A stretch of 64,000 bases of DNA, from the NCBI RefSeq assembly GCF_003253705.1, contig NZ_QKYU01000003.1, forward strand, positions 124,001 to 188,000, in the 5' to 3' direction. Under the pieces are notes generated by a model, which had not been told where the DNA came from, did no database searches, and saw nothing but the letters and a program-made list of their open reading frames with translations. Origin of the DNA: Humitalea rosea. Its GTDB lineage: Bacteria; Pseudomonadota; Alphaproteobacteria; Acetobacterales; Acetobacteraceae. This document shows positions 23,872-33,889 of this stretch, one piece after another (position 1 is the stretch's first letter; the number at the start of each line of letters is the position of its first letter). A program made the position numbers and the translations under genes.

Positions 23872-24645
23872 ATGACCTACGCCGCCCCCCCTTCCAGCCT
23901 CCATGGCGTGTCGGAGGCCGAATGGGCCGTCCGCTGCGATCTGGCGGCGCTTTATCGGCTCATCGCGCATTTCCGCATGACCGATTTCATCTACACCCAT
24001 CTCAGCGCCCGGGTGCCCGGCCCCGACCACCACTTCCTGATCAACAAGTACGGCGTGCTCTTCCATGAGATGAAGGCGTCGGATCTGGTCAAGATCGACC
24101 TGCACGGCAATGTCATCGAGGACGGGCCGGAGTCCAAGCGGGTCAATGCCGCGGGCTTCACCATCCATTCCGCGATCCACATGGCGCGGGAAGACCTGAT
24201 GTGCGTGGTGCATACCCACACCGCCGCCGGCATGGCGGTCGCGGCCCAGAAGCAGGGGCTGCTGCCGATCAGCCAGCATGCGCTGAAATTCTATGGCCAC
24301 CTCGCCTACCACGGCTATGAGGGCATCGCGCTCGACCTCGACGAGAGGGACCGGCTGGTTAACGACCTTGGCACCCACAAGGCGATGATCCTGGCCAACC
24401 ACGGGCTGCTCGTCGCCGGCGAGACGATCCCCGAGGCGTTCAACTACATCTATTACCTGGAGCGCGCCTGCCAGGCGCAGGTCGCCGCACTCACCGGCGG
24501 CTGCGAACTGGTGCTGCCGCCCGAGAGCGTGCGGCTGAAGACGGCCGAACAGTTCAACCGCCCGAACGTCCAGGACCACTACATCTGGGCCTGGGACAGC
24601 GCGCTGCGGCTGATCGAGGGTCAAGGCTCCGACTGGCGTTCATGA
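23872..24645 (+). CDS. Class II aldolase/adducin-family protein (second copy)
   Basis: A 257-residue paralogue of the protein at 18631-19383. The same motifs are present: HFRMTDFIYTHLSARVPG, the metal-binding H114 and H116 in VHTHTAAGMAVAAQ, and NHGLLVAGE. It begins after a good AAGGAG at proper spacing and heads an eight-gene operon, overlapping the amidohydrolase by 4 bases. The two copies differ at many positions, so they are not a recent duplication. The substrate is unknown. Confidence 0.9.
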   Translation: MTYAAPPSSLHGVSEAEWAVRCDLAALYRLIAHFRMTDFIYTHLSARVPGPDHHFLINKYGVLFHEMKASDLVKIDLHGNVIEDGPESKRVNAAGFTIHSAIHMAREDLMCVVHTHTAAGMAVAAQKQGLLPISQHALKFYGHLAYHGYEGIALDLDERDRLVNDLGTHKAMILANHGLLVAGETIPEAFNYIYYLERACQAQVAALTGGCELVLPPESVRLKTAEQFNRPNVQDHYIWAWDSALRLIEGQGSDWRS

Positions 24646-26252
24646 CGTCGGGGCTACTGCTGCACGGCGGGCGCGTCTGGACAGGGTCCGGCGCGCCGCT
24701 CACCGATGCCGTGCTGCTGCGCGATGGCGTCGTCACGGCCCTCGGCGAGGACGCGCTGGCGGCTGCGGGGCCGGAAGACCGGCGGCTCGACCTCGAAGGC
24801 CGCCTCGCGACCCCGGCGCTGGATGAGGCGCATATGCATCTGCTGCCCTATGGGCTCGGGCTGGTGGAGGTGAACCTGCGCCCCGACCAGGTGCGGACCC
24901 TGGATGCGCTGCTCACCCGCATCGCCGATGCCGCCGCCGCCACGCCCAAGGGGGCCTGGCTGATCGGCCGGGGCTATGACCACACCGCGCTGGACGTGGC
25001 CCGCCACCCGACCGCGGCCGAACTGGACCGCGCCGCCCCCAACAACCCGGTCTTCATCAAGCGGACCTGCGGCCATATGGGCGTCGCCAATGCCGCGGCG
25101 ATGCGGATCGCGGGCGTCGGCCACAATACCCCGGACCCTGAGGGCGGGGTGATCGGGCGCGGCCCCCGCGGGCTGACCGGGCTGTTCCAGGAACGCGCGA
25201 TGCGCCTGATCCTGGACGTCACCCCGGTCCCGGATGAGGCCGCCATGGTGACCGCGATCGAGGCGGCGGGGCGCAACCTCGCGAGCTTCGGCTTCGCTTC
25301 CGCCTCGGACATGAATGTCGGGATGACGGCGGGCCTCGCGGAACTCGCCGCCTATCGCCGCGCCTTGGCCGAGGACCGCTTGCAGCAGCGCATGTGGCTG
25401 GTGCTCTCCGCCAATCCGGAAGGCATCGCCGAAGCCGCCTGGGCCGAGGGCCTGCGCCCCGATGTCACCGACCCGATGCTTGCCTGCGGCGCGGTGAAGG
25501 TCTTTGCCGATGGCAGCGCCGGCGGCATGACCGCTGCCTTCATGGACCCCTACCTGCCCGGCGGCACCGGCGTCTTCTGCTTCCCGGAGGAGACGATGCA
25601 TGGGCTGCTCGCGCTTTGGCATGGCCGGGGCTTTGCCCTGAACATCCATGCCATCGGCGATGCCGCGATCGAGCAGGTGCTGAAGGGCATGGAGGACCTG
25701 CCCGATCCGCGCCCACGCCACCGCATCGAACACGCCGGCTGGGCCAATCGCCACCAGCGGCGGCGCATGCTGGCCGCGGGCGTGCTGCCGGTGCCGCAGC
25801 CGATCTTCCTCTATGAGTTCGGCGACAGCTACATCGACGTGCTGGGGCCGGAGCGGGCCAACGCCTGCTACCCGATGCGGACCTTCGTCGAGGAAGGCCA
25901 CAACCCCTCGGCCTCCTCGGACTGCCCGGTCTCGACGGTCGATCCCTTCGTGAATTTCTTCACCATGCGGACGCGGCAGACCAGCCGTGGCCGGGTGCTG
26001 GGGGCGGGGGAGACGCTGACCGCCGAACAGGCGCTGCATGCCTATACCTCGGCCGGTGCCTTCGCCCGCTTTGCCGAGACGCGGCGCGGGACGCTGGCGC
26101 CGGGCATGGATGCGGATGTCGCCGTGTTCGACACCGATCTGCTGGAGGCCTCGCCCGAGGCGGTGAAGGGCGCGCGCTGCGACCTGACGATCCGGGGCGG
26201 CCAGGTGATCCATGACCGCCACGGGGTCTTTGCCAACGGGGCGCTTGGCTGA
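24642..26252 (+). CDS. Metal-dependent amidohydrolase (YtcJ/amidohydrolase 3 family)
   Basis: A 536-residue cytoplasmic hydrolase of the amidohydrolase superfamily. Metal-ligand motifs seen are DEAHMHLLPYG in place of the usual DxHxH, NIHAIGDAAI, HRIEHAGW and SSDCPVS with the catalytic Asp. Members of this family hydrolyse exocyclic amide or carbamate bonds in varied compounds. It lies between an aldolase and the permeases of an importer, overlapping both. Together with the second amidohydrolase in the same operon this points to import and hydrolysis of an amide-type compound; which one is not visible. Confidence 0.88.
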   Translation: MTSGLLLHGGRVWTGSGAPLTDAVLLRDGVVTALGEDALAAAGPEDRRLDLEGRLATPALDEAHMHLLPYGLGLVEVNLRPDQVRTLDALLTRIADAAAATPKGAWLIGRGYDHTALDVARHPTAAELDRAAPNNPVFIKRTCGHMGVANAAAMRIAGVGHNTPDPEGGVIGRGPRGLTGLFQERAMRLILDVTPVPDEAAMVTAIEAAGRNLASFGFASASDMNVGMTAGLAELAAYRRALAEDRLQQRMWLVLSANPEGIAEAAWAEGLRPDVTDPMLACGAVKVFADGSAGGMTAAFMDPYLPGGTGVFCFPEETMHGLLALWHGRGFALNIHAIGDAAIEQVLKGMEDLPDPRPRHRIEHAGWANRHQRRRMLAAGVLPVPQPIFLYEFGDSYIDVLGPERANACYPMRTFVEEGHNPSASSDCPVSTVDPFVNFFTMRTRQTSRGRVLGAGETLTAEQALHAYTSAGAFARFAETRRGTLAPGMDADVAVFDTDLLEASPEAVKGARCDLTIRGGQVIHDRHGVFANGALG

Positions 26253-27193
26253 TGCTGCGCCACGCCGCGGAGCGCATCGCGCTCGCGCTGCCGGTGCTTC
26301 TGGGGGTGGTGCTGGTCGGCTTCCTGTTGATGCAGGTGGTGCCGACCGACCCCGCCATTGTCCGCGCCGGGCCCAATGCCACCATCGATATCGTCGAGGC
26401 GATCCGTCGCGATCTCGGGCTCGACCAGCCGCTTCATGTGCAGTTCGGCCTGTACATGTGGCGGCTGGTGCAGGGCGATCTTGGCGTCTCCATCATCAAC
26501 AACGTGCCGGTGTCGCAGGAGCTGGGCGCGACCATCGGCCCGACCCTGGAGCTGATGTTCGCGGCCCTGATCTGGTCGATCCCGCTCGGGATCGGGATGG
26601 GGACGCTCTCGGCCTATCTGCGCGGGTCGTGGCTGGACCGGCTGATCATGGCGATCTCGGTCGGTGGGGTGTCGGTGCCGGTGTTTTTCGTCGGCCTGCT
26701 GCTGATCTGGTTCGTCGGCTTCCAATGGCAGTGGCTGCCCTTCACCGGGCGGCAAGGGCCGCTCTGGACCCTACAGGGGCTGCGCGGCGTGGCGCTGCCG
26801 GCGATTACTTTGGGCGGCGTCTTCATCGGGCCGGTGGCGCGGATGACGCGGACGGCGGTGCTGGAGGTGCTGTCCGCGGACCACGTCCGCACGGCGCGGG
26901 CCAAGGGGCTGACCGAGACCGCCGTCGTGCTGCATCACGCGCTGCGCAATGCGCTGATCCCGGTGGTGACGCTGATCGGCTTGCAGATCGGCTTCCTGCT
27001 CGGTGGCGCTGTGGTGACCGAGACGGTGTTTTCCTGGCCGGGCGTCGGGCGCCTCGCGGTGGGGGCGATCACCTCCTCCGACTTTCCCATGGCGCAGGGG
27101 ACGATCATCGTGCTGTCGGGCGGCTTCATCATCGTGAACCTGATCGTCGATCTGCTTTACGGTGTGCTCGATCCGCGGGTGCGCGGGGCATGA
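26252..27193 (+). CDS. ABC importer permease, peptide type (DppB-like)
   Basis: A 313-residue permease of the DppB/OppB group with an N-terminal helix, the long periplasmic stretch with DLGLDQPLHVQFGLYMWRL, and the EAA loop DHVRTARAKGLTETAVVLHHALRN. The C-terminal GGAVVTETVFSWPGVGRL is typical. The start overlaps the amidohydrolase stop (TGATG) and the stop overlaps the partner permease. Confidence 0.94.
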   Translation: MLRHAAERIALALPVLLGVVLVGFLLMQVVPTDPAIVRAGPNATIDIVEAIRRDLGLDQPLHVQFGLYMWRLVQGDLGVSIINNVPVSQELGATIGPTLELMFAALIWSIPLGIGMGTLSAYLRGSWLDRLIMAISVGGVSVPVFFVGLLLIWFVGFQWQWLPFTGRQGPLWTLQGLRGVALPAITLGGVFIGPVARMTRTAVLEVLSADHVRTARAKGLTETAVVLHHALRNALIPVVTLIGLQIGFLLGGAVVTETVFSWPGVGRLAVGAITSSDFPMAQGTIIVLSGGFIIVNLIVDLLYGVLDPRVRGA

Positions 27194-28038
27194 GTGCGGC
27201 CCTCTCCGCCCGGCCCTCGGTGCTGCGGCTGGTGTTCCGCGATGTGGCGGCGGCGGCGGCGGCGAGCTTCCTGCTGCTGGTCGTGCTGGCGGCGCTGTTC
27301 GCGCCCTGGCTGGCGCCGGTCGATCCCTATGAGACGGACCTCATGTCGGTGATGACGCCGCCTGGGGGCGACTACATCCTGGGCACCGATGGGCAGGGGC
27401 GGGACATGCTGTCGCGGCTGCTGTTCGGGCTGCGGATGACCTTGCTGATGGGGGTCGCCGCACTGGTCGTCGGCGGCGTCATCGGTGTCAGCATCGGGCT
27501 GATCGCGGCGCATTGGCGGCGGCTGGATGGCGTGTTGATGCGGCTGATGGATGTCATGCTGTCCTTCCCGGCGATCCTGTTCGGCCTCGCGCTCGCCGCG
27601 ATCTTCGGGCCGGGGCTGGTGGCCGTGGTCATCGCCTTGTCGGTCGCGACCGTGCCGCTGATGGCGCGGATCGCCCGATCGACCGCGCTCGTGGTGATGG
27701 CGCAGGATTATATCGAGGCCGCGCGGGCCACCGGCATGGGCTCCTTCCGGCTGATCCGGCGGCATCTGGCGCCCAATTGCGTGGCGCCGCTGCTGGTGTT
27801 CGCCACCCTGCGGCTGGGGCAGGTGATCCTGCTGGGCTCGGCGCTGTCCTTCCTGGGACTGGGGGCGCAGGCGCCGACGGCGGAGCTTGGCGCCATGGCC
27901 GCCCAAGGGCGCACCTTCCTGTTTTTCGCCCCGCATATCGCGGTGATCCCCTCGCTCGCGATCTTCGGAATCGTTCTGGCCTGCAATGTGCTTGGGGATG
28001 CGCTGCGCGACGCGCTCGATCCGAAGCTTCGACCCTGA
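27190..28038 (+). CDS. ABC importer permease, peptide type (DppC-like)
   Basis: A 282-residue partner permease. Typical DppC signatures are LGTDGQGRDMLSRLLFGLR and the EAA loop YIEAARATGMGSFRLIRRHLAPN, then ALSFLGLGAQAPTAELGAM and the NVLGDALRDALDPK end. The ATG at 27190 overlaps the previous stop (ATGA). The coding end is 20 bases before the binding-protein gene, which has GGGAG ahead of its start. Confidence 0.94.
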   Translation: MSAALSARPSVLRLVFRDVAAAAAASFLLLVVLAALFAPWLAPVDPYETDLMSVMTPPGGDYILGTDGQGRDMLSRLLFGLRMTLLMGVAALVVGGVIGVSIGLIAAHWRRLDGVLMRLMDVMLSFPAILFGLALAAIFGPGLVAVVIALSVATVPLMARIARSTALVVMAQDYIEAARATGMGSFRLIRRHLAPNCVAPLLVFATLRLGQVILLGSALSFLGLGAQAPTAELGAMAAQGRTFLFFAPHIAVIPSLAIFGIVLACNVLGDALRDALDPKLRP

Positions 28039-28058
28039 AACAGCCGGGAGACCCATCC

Positions 28059-29639
28059 ATGCGCCGCCTGCTCACCGCCCTCTGCCTGGTTGCAGCGAGC
28101 CTTCCCGCCGCCGCCCAGACACCGCGCAACACCGCCGTGCTGATGCGCGAGATCGACGCCGACCGCTACGACCCCGTGCGCAGCACCGCCCGCAGCGCCG
28201 GTGAGGTCATCTACATGATGTCCGATACGCTGGTCTCGATGGATTGGGACATGCAGACCATCCGCCCCGGGCTGGCGGAACGCTGGGAGGTCTCGCCCGA
28301 TGGCAAGACCTACACCTTCCATCTGCGCGGCGACGTCACCTTCTGCGACGGGCGGCCGATGGTCGCCGATGACGTGGTCTATACCATCAAGCGCTGGATC
28401 GATCCCGCGACCCGCAGCCCGGTCGCCTGGCGCGCCGGCAAGGTCAGGGACATCCGCGCGACCGATGCGCATACCGTGGTCTATGAGCTGGAGGAGCCGT
28501 TCTCCGAACTGCTGGCGCAGCTGACGCTGTTCTTCGCCTCGGTGGTCGATCGCAACTCGGTCGAGCGGCTGGGCGCCAACTTCGGTGTGCAGGGCTTCAA
28601 CGGCACCGGCCCCTATTGCTGGGAATCCTGGACCCCGCGCCAGGATCTGGTGCTGACCCGCCACCCCAACTACCGCTGGGGCCCGCCGATCTTCGAGAAC
28701 CGTGGCCCCGCCCAGATCGAGCGGGTGATCTGGCGTGTCATCCCCGAGGCGACGGCGCGGCTGGCGGCCTTGCAGACCGGGGCCGCGGATGCCACGCAAT
28801 ACATCCCGAATGTGGCGCTGGACCAGCTGCGCCGCGTGCCCTCGGTGACCGTGACGACCCAGCCGAACTACCTCTGGGACTTCTACATGGCCTTCAAGAT
28901 CGACAAGCCCTTCGTCAATGACGCGACGGCGCGCCGGGCGATGGCCATGGCGATCAACAAGCCCGCACTGGTCCGCGCCGTGTGGTTCGGCCATGCGCAG
29001 CCGGCTGTGAACATCGTCAACCCTGTGGCGCTGGACTATGATGCCGCATCGGACGCGCTGGTGCCGGGCTTCGATCCGCCGGGGGCGATGAAGCTGCTGG
29101 ATGAGGCGGGCTGGGTGATGGGCAGCGATGGTGTGCGCGTGAAGGATGGCGTGCGCGCGAGCTTCCTGACCTATGGCATCAACACCCTGGAAAACGAGCG
29201 CCAGTCCGAGATCATGCAGCAGGCGCTGCGCCGGATCGGGGTTGAGATGCGCATCCAGTTCTTCGATGCGACCGTGGCATGGGGCCGCATGGCGACGCAG
29301 GAATTCGGCGCGGTGTTCCTGTCCTACCCGTATTTCTCGGCCGGTGACGCGCTGAACCTGTACTTCCCCTCGACGCAGCGGCCCTCGCCGAACCGGATGA
29401 ACTGGAACGATCCGCAGACCGATGCCTGGCTGGCGGAAGCCCGTTCGGCGACCGATCCTGCTGTGCGGGCCTCGGCTTTGGCCAATGTCCAACGGCGACT
29501 TGCCGAAAACAATGTCTGGATCACCACGGCGCGCGAGCAGCTCTTCGTCGGTGCCAGCAACCGCGTGACGGGCGCGCGGGCGCATGGGCTTTACGGCGTC
29601 GGGCTGTACAAGGCGCTCGATCTGCGGGTGGTGCGCTGA
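28059..29639 (+). CDS. Family 5 ABC solute-binding protein (divergent from the others here)
   Basis: A 526-residue periplasmic binding protein with a Sec signal (MRRLLTALCLVAASLPAAAQ). Family marks are RPGLAERWEVSPDGKTYTF, LRGDVTFCDGRPMVADDVV and GFNGTGPY. It lacks the MPERIA/GSGPF and DWWEQP-type segments shared by the other six binding proteins in the window, so it belongs to another subgroup. It is flanked by permeases and by the second amidohydrolase within one operon and is the natural binding partner of this importer. Confidence 0.93.
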   Translation: MRRLLTALCLVAASLPAAAQTPRNTAVLMREIDADRYDPVRSTARSAGEVIYMMSDTLVSMDWDMQTIRPGLAERWEVSPDGKTYTFHLRGDVTFCDGRPMVADDVVYTIKRWIDPATRSPVAWRAGKVRDIRATDAHTVVYELEEPFSELLAQLTLFFASVVDRNSVERLGANFGVQGFNGTGPYCWESWTPRQDLVLTRHPNYRWGPPIFENRGPAQIERVIWRVIPEATARLAALQTGAADATQYIPNVALDQLRRVPSVTVTTQPNYLWDFYMAFKIDKPFVNDATARRAMAMAINKPALVRAVWFGHAQPAVNIVNPVALDYDAASDALVPGFDPPGAMKLLDEAGWVMGSDGVRVKDGVRASFLTYGINTLENERQSEIMQQALRRIGVEMRIQFFDATVAWGRMATQEFGAVFLSYPYFSAGDALNLYFPSTQRPSPNRMNWNDPQTDAWLAEARSATDPAVRASALANVQRRLAENNVWITTAREQLFVGASNRVTGARAHGLYGVGLYKALDLRVVR

Positions 29640-29641
29640 CC

Positions 29642-31075
29642 ATGGCGACGACGCTCATCCGCAAGGCCGAAATGGTCGTCGCCTGGGATGCGACGGCCGG
29701 GACGCATGCCTATATGCCCGATGCGGATGTCGTCTTCGCCGATGGCGTCCTCACCTTCGTCGGCCGTGGCTATGAGGGCACGGCGGACACCATCCTCCCC
29801 GGCACGGGGCGGATGGTGATGCCCGGCCTCGTGAACATCCATTGCCACCCCTCCAGCGAGCCGATGAACAAGGGGCTGATCGATGAGATCGGCAGCCCCG
29901 GCTTCTACAATTCCTCGCTCTACGAATACCTGCCGATCTTCCGCGGCGATGCCGAGGCGGTGCCGCATTGCGTGCGCGTCGCACTGTCAGAACTGTTGCT
30001 GTCGGGCGTCACCACGCTCGCCGACCTGTCGATGGCGCATCCGGGCTGGCTCGACATCCTGGGCGAGAGCGGGATGCGCGTCTGCGTCGCGCCGATGTTC
30101 CGCTCCGCCCGCTGGTTCACCAGGAACGGCCATGTCGTCGAGTATGAATGGGACGAGGCCGCCGGCGAGAAGGCGATGGCCGAGGCGCTGTCGCTGATCG
30201 AACGCGCGCAGCAACATGAAAGCGGGCGCCTGTTCGGCATGGTCGTGCCCGCCCAGATCGACACCTGCGCGCCGCAACTGCTGAAGGACAGCCATCAGGA
30301 AGCGACCCGTCGCGGCATCTCCTGGCAGATCCATGCCGCGCAATCGGTCACCGAATTCCACGAGATCACCCGCCGCCATGGCATGACGCCGATCGGCTGG
30401 CTGGATTCCATGGGCCTGCTGTCGGAGCGCAGCATCATCGGCCATGGCATCTTCCTCGACGACCATCCCTCGACCCGCTGGCACACCACCAGCGACATGG
30501 ACCGCCTGGCCGCGACCGGCACCACCGTCGCGCATTGCCCGACCGTCTTCGCCCGCCGTGGCATCACCCTGAAGGATTTCGGGCGCTACAGGCGGGCAGG
30601 GGTGAACATGGGCCTCGGCACCGACACCTATCCGCACAACATGCTGGATGAGATGCGGCTGGTCGCCTATCTCGCCCGCACCCAGGCCGGCGATCCGCGC
30701 ACCCTGACCACCACGCATCTGTTCGAGGCCGCGACCATCGGCGGTGCCAAGGCGCTCGGCCGCGACGATATCGGCAGGCTCGCGCCGGGGTGCCGCGCCG
30801 ATCTCGTGCTGGTCGATACCACGCATCCGCAGATGCGCCCGGCGCGCGACCCGATGCGCAGCCTGATCTATGCCGCCGGCGATCGCGCGCTGACCAATGT
30901 CTTCGTCGATGGCCGCGAGGTCGTGCGCGATGGCGAGGTGCTGACCATGGACTACCGCCAGGCCGCCGAGCATCTGCACGAGGCCCAGAAGCGCGTCATC
31001 GCCAATGTGCCCAGCCGCGACTGGGCGCACCGCCCGGTCGAGAAGATCAGCCCTCCGACCTTCGGGTCCTTGTGA
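29642..31075 (+). CDS. Amidohydrolase of the deaminase/chlorohydrolase (MtaD/TrzA-like) group
   Basis: A 477-residue zinc or iron hydrolase. Metal and catalytic motifs are [25 protein letters not shown], the [11 protein letters not shown] segment and [10 protein letters not shown] with the catalytic Asp. This pattern fits deaminases and dehalogenases such as cytosine deaminase, S-adenosylhomocysteine deaminase and triazine hydrolases. It lies two bases after the binding-protein gene and overlaps the ATPase gene by 4 bases (GTGA). A role in breaking down the imported compound is inferred from this position. Confidence 0.9.
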   Translation: MATTLIRKAEMVVAWDATAGTHAYMPDADVVFADGVLTFVGRGYEGTADTILPGTGRMVMPGLVNIHCHPSSEPMNKGLIDEIGSPGFYNSSLYEYLPIFRGDAEAVPHCVRVALSELLLSGVTTLADLSMAHPGWLDILGESGMRVCVAPMFRSARWFTRNGHVVEYEWDEAAGEKAMAEALSLIERAQQHESGRLFGMVVPAQIDTCAPQLLKDSHQEATRRGISWQIHAAQSVTEFHEITRRHGMTPIGWLDSMGLLSERSIIGHGIFLDDHPSTRWHTTSDMDRLAATGTTVAHCPTVFARRGITLKDFGRYRRAGVNMGLGTDTYPHNMLDEMRLVAYLARTQAGDPRTLTTTHLFEAATIGGAKALGRDDIGRLAPGCRADLVLVDTTHPQMRPARDPMRSLIYAAGDRALTNVFVDGREVVRDGEVLTMDYRQAAEHLHEAQKRVIANVPSRDWAHRPVEKISPPTFGSL

Positions 31076-32043
31076 GCCTGCTGCAGGTCGAGAACCTGCG
31101 CACCGTCTTCGACACGCGACAGGGCGCGGTCGTCGCGGTCGATGGCGTGGATCTGTCGCTGGCGGCCGGGCGCACCCTCGCGGTGGTCGGCGAAAGCGGT
31201 TGCGGCAAGTCGGCGCTGGCGCTGTCGCTGATGCGCCTGCTGGCCCACCCCGGCCGCGTCGCCGGTGGCCGTGTGCTGCTGGAGGATGAGGATCTGCTGG
31301 CCCTCTCCCCCGCAAAGATGCGGGCACGGCGCGGATCGCGGGTGGCGATGGTGTTCCAGGAACCCATGACCAGCCTCAACCCGGTGCATACCGTGGGCGC
31401 GCAGATCATGGAGGCGATGCGCGCGCATGACCGCAGCCTCTCGAAATCCGATCTGCGCGACGCCGCGATCTCGGCGCTGGCGCGTGTGCGAATCCCGAGC
31501 CCGGAACGGCGGTTCGACGACCACCCGCATCGCCTCTCGGGCGGCATGCGGCAGCGGGTGATGATCGCCATGGCGCTGGCCTGCCAACCGCGCCTGCTGA
31601 TCGCCGATGAGCCGACCACGGCGCTGGACGTCACCGTGCAGGCGCAGATCCTCGACCTGCTGCGCGACATCCAGGCCGAGACCGGCATGGGGCTGCTGCT
31701 GATCACCCACGACCTCGGCGTGGTCGCGGAGACGGCGGATGAGGTGGCGGTGATGTATGCCGGCCGCGTGGTCGAACGCGCCTCCGCGACCGACCTCTTC
31801 GCCGATCCGCAGCATCCCTACACGATCGGCCTGCTGGGCAGCATTCCCCGCATGGATCTTGAGACACCCCGCCTGCCGACGATCGAGGGCAGCGTGCCGC
31901 CGCCCTTCGCCTGGCCCCCAGGCTGCCGTTTTGCGCCCCGCTGCGCCTTCGCCGATGCGGCCTGCGAGGTGGCGCCGCCACCGCTGGCGATGCTGGCGCC
32001 GGGGCATGAGGTCGCCTGCATCTATGCGCCGGTGGATGCGTGA
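31072..32043 (+). CDS. ABC importer ATPase, peptide type (DppD-like)
   Basis: A 323-residue ATPase starting at GTG. Walker A is GESGCGKSA, the signature is [15 protein letters not shown], Walker B is [12 protein letters not shown] and the switch His is in [10 protein letters not shown]. The C-terminal oligopeptide-type domain has the Cys cluster [14 protein letters not shown], which in relatives can hold an iron-sulfur cluster. It overlaps the amidohydrolase and the next ATPase by 4 bases. Confidence 0.94.
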   Translation: MSLLQVENLRTVFDTRQGAVVAVDGVDLSLAAGRTLAVVGESGCGKSALALSLMRLLAHPGRVAGGRVLLEDEDLLALSPAKMRARRGSRVAMVFQEPMTSLNPVHTVGAQIMEAMRAHDRSLSKSDLRDAAISALARVRIPSPERRFDDHPHRLSGGMRQRVMIAMALACQPRLLIADEPTTALDVTVQAQILDLLRDIQAETGMGLLLITHDLGVVAETADEVAVMYAGRVVERASATDLFADPQHPYTIGLLGSIPRMDLETPRLPTIEGSVPPPFAWPPGCRFAPRCAFADAACEVAPPPLAMLAPGHEVACIYAPVDA

Positions 32044-33077
32044 CCATTCTCGAAGTCACCGATATCGCCAGGCATTTCCGTGTTTCGGGCGGGGTTGTGC
32101 GCGCGGTGGATGGCGTCTCCTTCCAGCTTGCGCGCGGCGAGACCCTCGCGCTGGTCGGCGAAAGCGGCTGCGGCAAATCCACCACGGCGCGCCTCGCGCT
32201 GCGTCTGATCGAGCCCAGCGCCGGCTCTCTGCGCTTCGACGGCGTGGATATGACGCAGGCCGGCACCAAGGCGATGCGCGCGATGCGGCGCCGCGCGCAG
32301 ATCGTGTTCCAGGACCCCTACGCCAGCCTCAACCCGCGCCACACCATCGCCGAAACGCTGGAGGAACCGCTGCTGGTCCATGGCATCGGCGATGCTGCCT
32401 CCCGCCGCGCGCGGGTCGAGGAATTGCTGTCCCTGGTTGGCCTCGCGCCCTTCCACGCGGCGCGCTTCCCGCATGAATTCAGCGGCGGTCAGCGCCAGCG
32501 CATCGGCATCGCCCGCGCGCTGTCGGCCGGGCCCGACGTCGTGGTCTGCGACGAACCGGTGAGCGCGCTGGATGTCTCGATCCAGGCGCAGGTGGTAAAC
32601 CTGTTGAAGGATCTGCAATCCCGCTTTGGCCTTGCGTATCTGTTCATCGCGCATGACCTCGCGGTGGTGCGCCACATGGCCGACCGCGTGGCGGTGATGT
32701 ATCTCGGCCGCATCGTGGAGCAGGCCGACAAGCGCAGCCTCTTCGCCAATCCGCGCCACCCCTATACGCGGGCGCTGCTGGCCGCGATCCCGCGGCCGGA
32801 CCCGGCCGGGCGCGGACGTTTGTCGCCGCCGCCCGGCGATCCGCCGAGCCCGATCAACCCGCCCCCGGGCTGCCCGTTCCATCCGCGCTGCGGCTTCGCC
32901 GTGGCGCGCTGTGCCGTGGATGTGCCACCGCTGCGCGAGATCGCGCCAGGGCATGTCGCGGCCTGCCACCTCGCCGAAGCGCTGCCGGCATTGCCGCCCT
33001 CGATGGATGACCGGCCCTCGCCGGTGGCGATGCGGCGGATCGCGCTGGCGGCGGCGCGCATGGCGGCGCGGGTCTAG
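32040..33077 (+). CDS. ABC importer ATPase, peptide type (DppF-like)
   Basis: A 345-residue partner ATPase starting at GTG (GTGA). Walker A is GESGCGKST, the signature is [15 protein letters not shown], Walker B is [11 protein letters not shown] and the switch is [11 protein letters not shown]. The C-terminal cluster [14 protein letters not shown] matches the oligopeptide/dipeptide group. An extra 30 or so residues follow the usual end. It closes the operon and overlaps the end of the convergent mepA by 4 bases. Confidence 0.94.
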   Translation: MTILEVTDIARHFRVSGGVVRAVDGVSFQLARGETLALVGESGCGKSTTARLALRLIEPSAGSLRFDGVDMTQAGTKAMRAMRRRAQIVFQDPYASLNPRHTIAETLEEPLLVHGIGDAASRRARVEELLSLVGLAPFHAARFPHEFSGGQRQRIGIARALSAGPDVVVCDEPVSALDVSIQAQVVNLLKDLQSRFGLAYLFIAHDLAVVRHMADRVAVMYLGRIVEQADKRSLFANPRHPYTRALLAAIPRPDPAGRGRLSPPPGDPPSPINPPPGCPFHPRCGFAVARCAVDVPPLREIAPGHVAACHLAEALPALPPSMDDRPSPVAMRRIALAAARMAARV

Positions 33078-33889
33078 CGGCGCAGCAGCCCGGCGCAGGC
33101 CGCCGGCAAGCGCGGCCGGGCGCCCGGCGTGCTGCGCGGCGGGTGCCGCGCCTGCTCGGAGAACCACCACTCCAGGCTCGTATCGCAGCCATCGCCCCCC
33201 GGCGGTGGCGCCTGCGCGATGCAGCCCGGCGATCCCGCGGGGCAGGCCAGCCGCACATGCATATGGCTGTCATGCCCGTACCAGGGCCGCACCCGGCGCA
33301 GGAAGGCCTCGCCGCGATGCGCGGTGCAGAGCGCCCGCTTGATCGCGAAATTGACGAAGATGCGGTCCACGCCTGGGCTCTCCGCCGCCAGTCGGATCAG
33401 CGCCGCATGCCGCTCTGAAAACCGCGCGGGATCGACCCCGCTCTCATCCGGCAGCACCAGGGAGGGCACCTCGATCCGCTCCCGCGCCGCCAGCGGCAGC
33501 ACCGGCTTCGGGTCCAGATCCAGCCAGACATCCACATCCAGCCCGATCTGATGGCTGGCATGGCCGAAGGGCAGGGGCCCGCCGCGCGGCTGGCCCATGT
33601 CGCCGATCCACAGATCGGCGAAGCCCGCCGCCCGCGCCCGCGCGGCAAATCCCTCGATGAAGCCCACCAGCGAGGGATGCCCGTAGAAGCGGTTGCGCGA
33701 GGCCCGCACGACCTGCCAGCCCGGCCCCTGCAACGGCAACGCCGCGGCGCCCCCGATGCAGCCGTTGGAATACTCGCCGACGATCCGCGGCGCGTCGCCC
33801 GAGGGCGCCCGCACCGCCGCCCATTCCGCCACCGGCTGCGCCCAGGCAAGGCCGGGCCACAGCAGGCAGGCGGCCAGAAGTGTCCTCAC
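33074..33889 (-). CDS. mepA: Penicillin-insensitive murein endopeptidase (MepA, peptidase M74)
   Basis: A 271-residue periplasmic zinc peptidase that cuts D-Ala-meso-DAP cross-links of peptidoglycan. The N-terminus is a Sec signal ([18 protein letters not shown]). Metal and catalytic motifs are [23 protein letters not shown] and [12 protein letters not shown]. The GTG start at 33889 overlaps the stop of the upstream binding-protein gene, so translation is coupled. It is unusual for a cell-wall hydrolase to follow a peptide-type binding protein; the pairing might serve uptake of released wall peptides. Confidence 0.9.
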   Translation of the reverse strand: MRTLLAACLLWPGLAWAQPVAEWAAVRAPSGDAPRIVGEYSNGCIGGAAALPLQGPGWQVVRASRNRFYGHPSLVGFIEGFAARARAAGFADLWIGDMGQPRGGPLPFGHASHQIGLDVDVWLDLDPKPVLPLAARERIEVPSLVLPDESGVDPARFSERHAALIRLAAESPGVDRIFVNFAIKRALCTAHRGEAFLRRVRPWYGHDSHMHVRLACPAGSPGCIAQAPPPGGDGCDTSLEWWFSEQARHPPRSTPGARPRLPAACAGLLRR

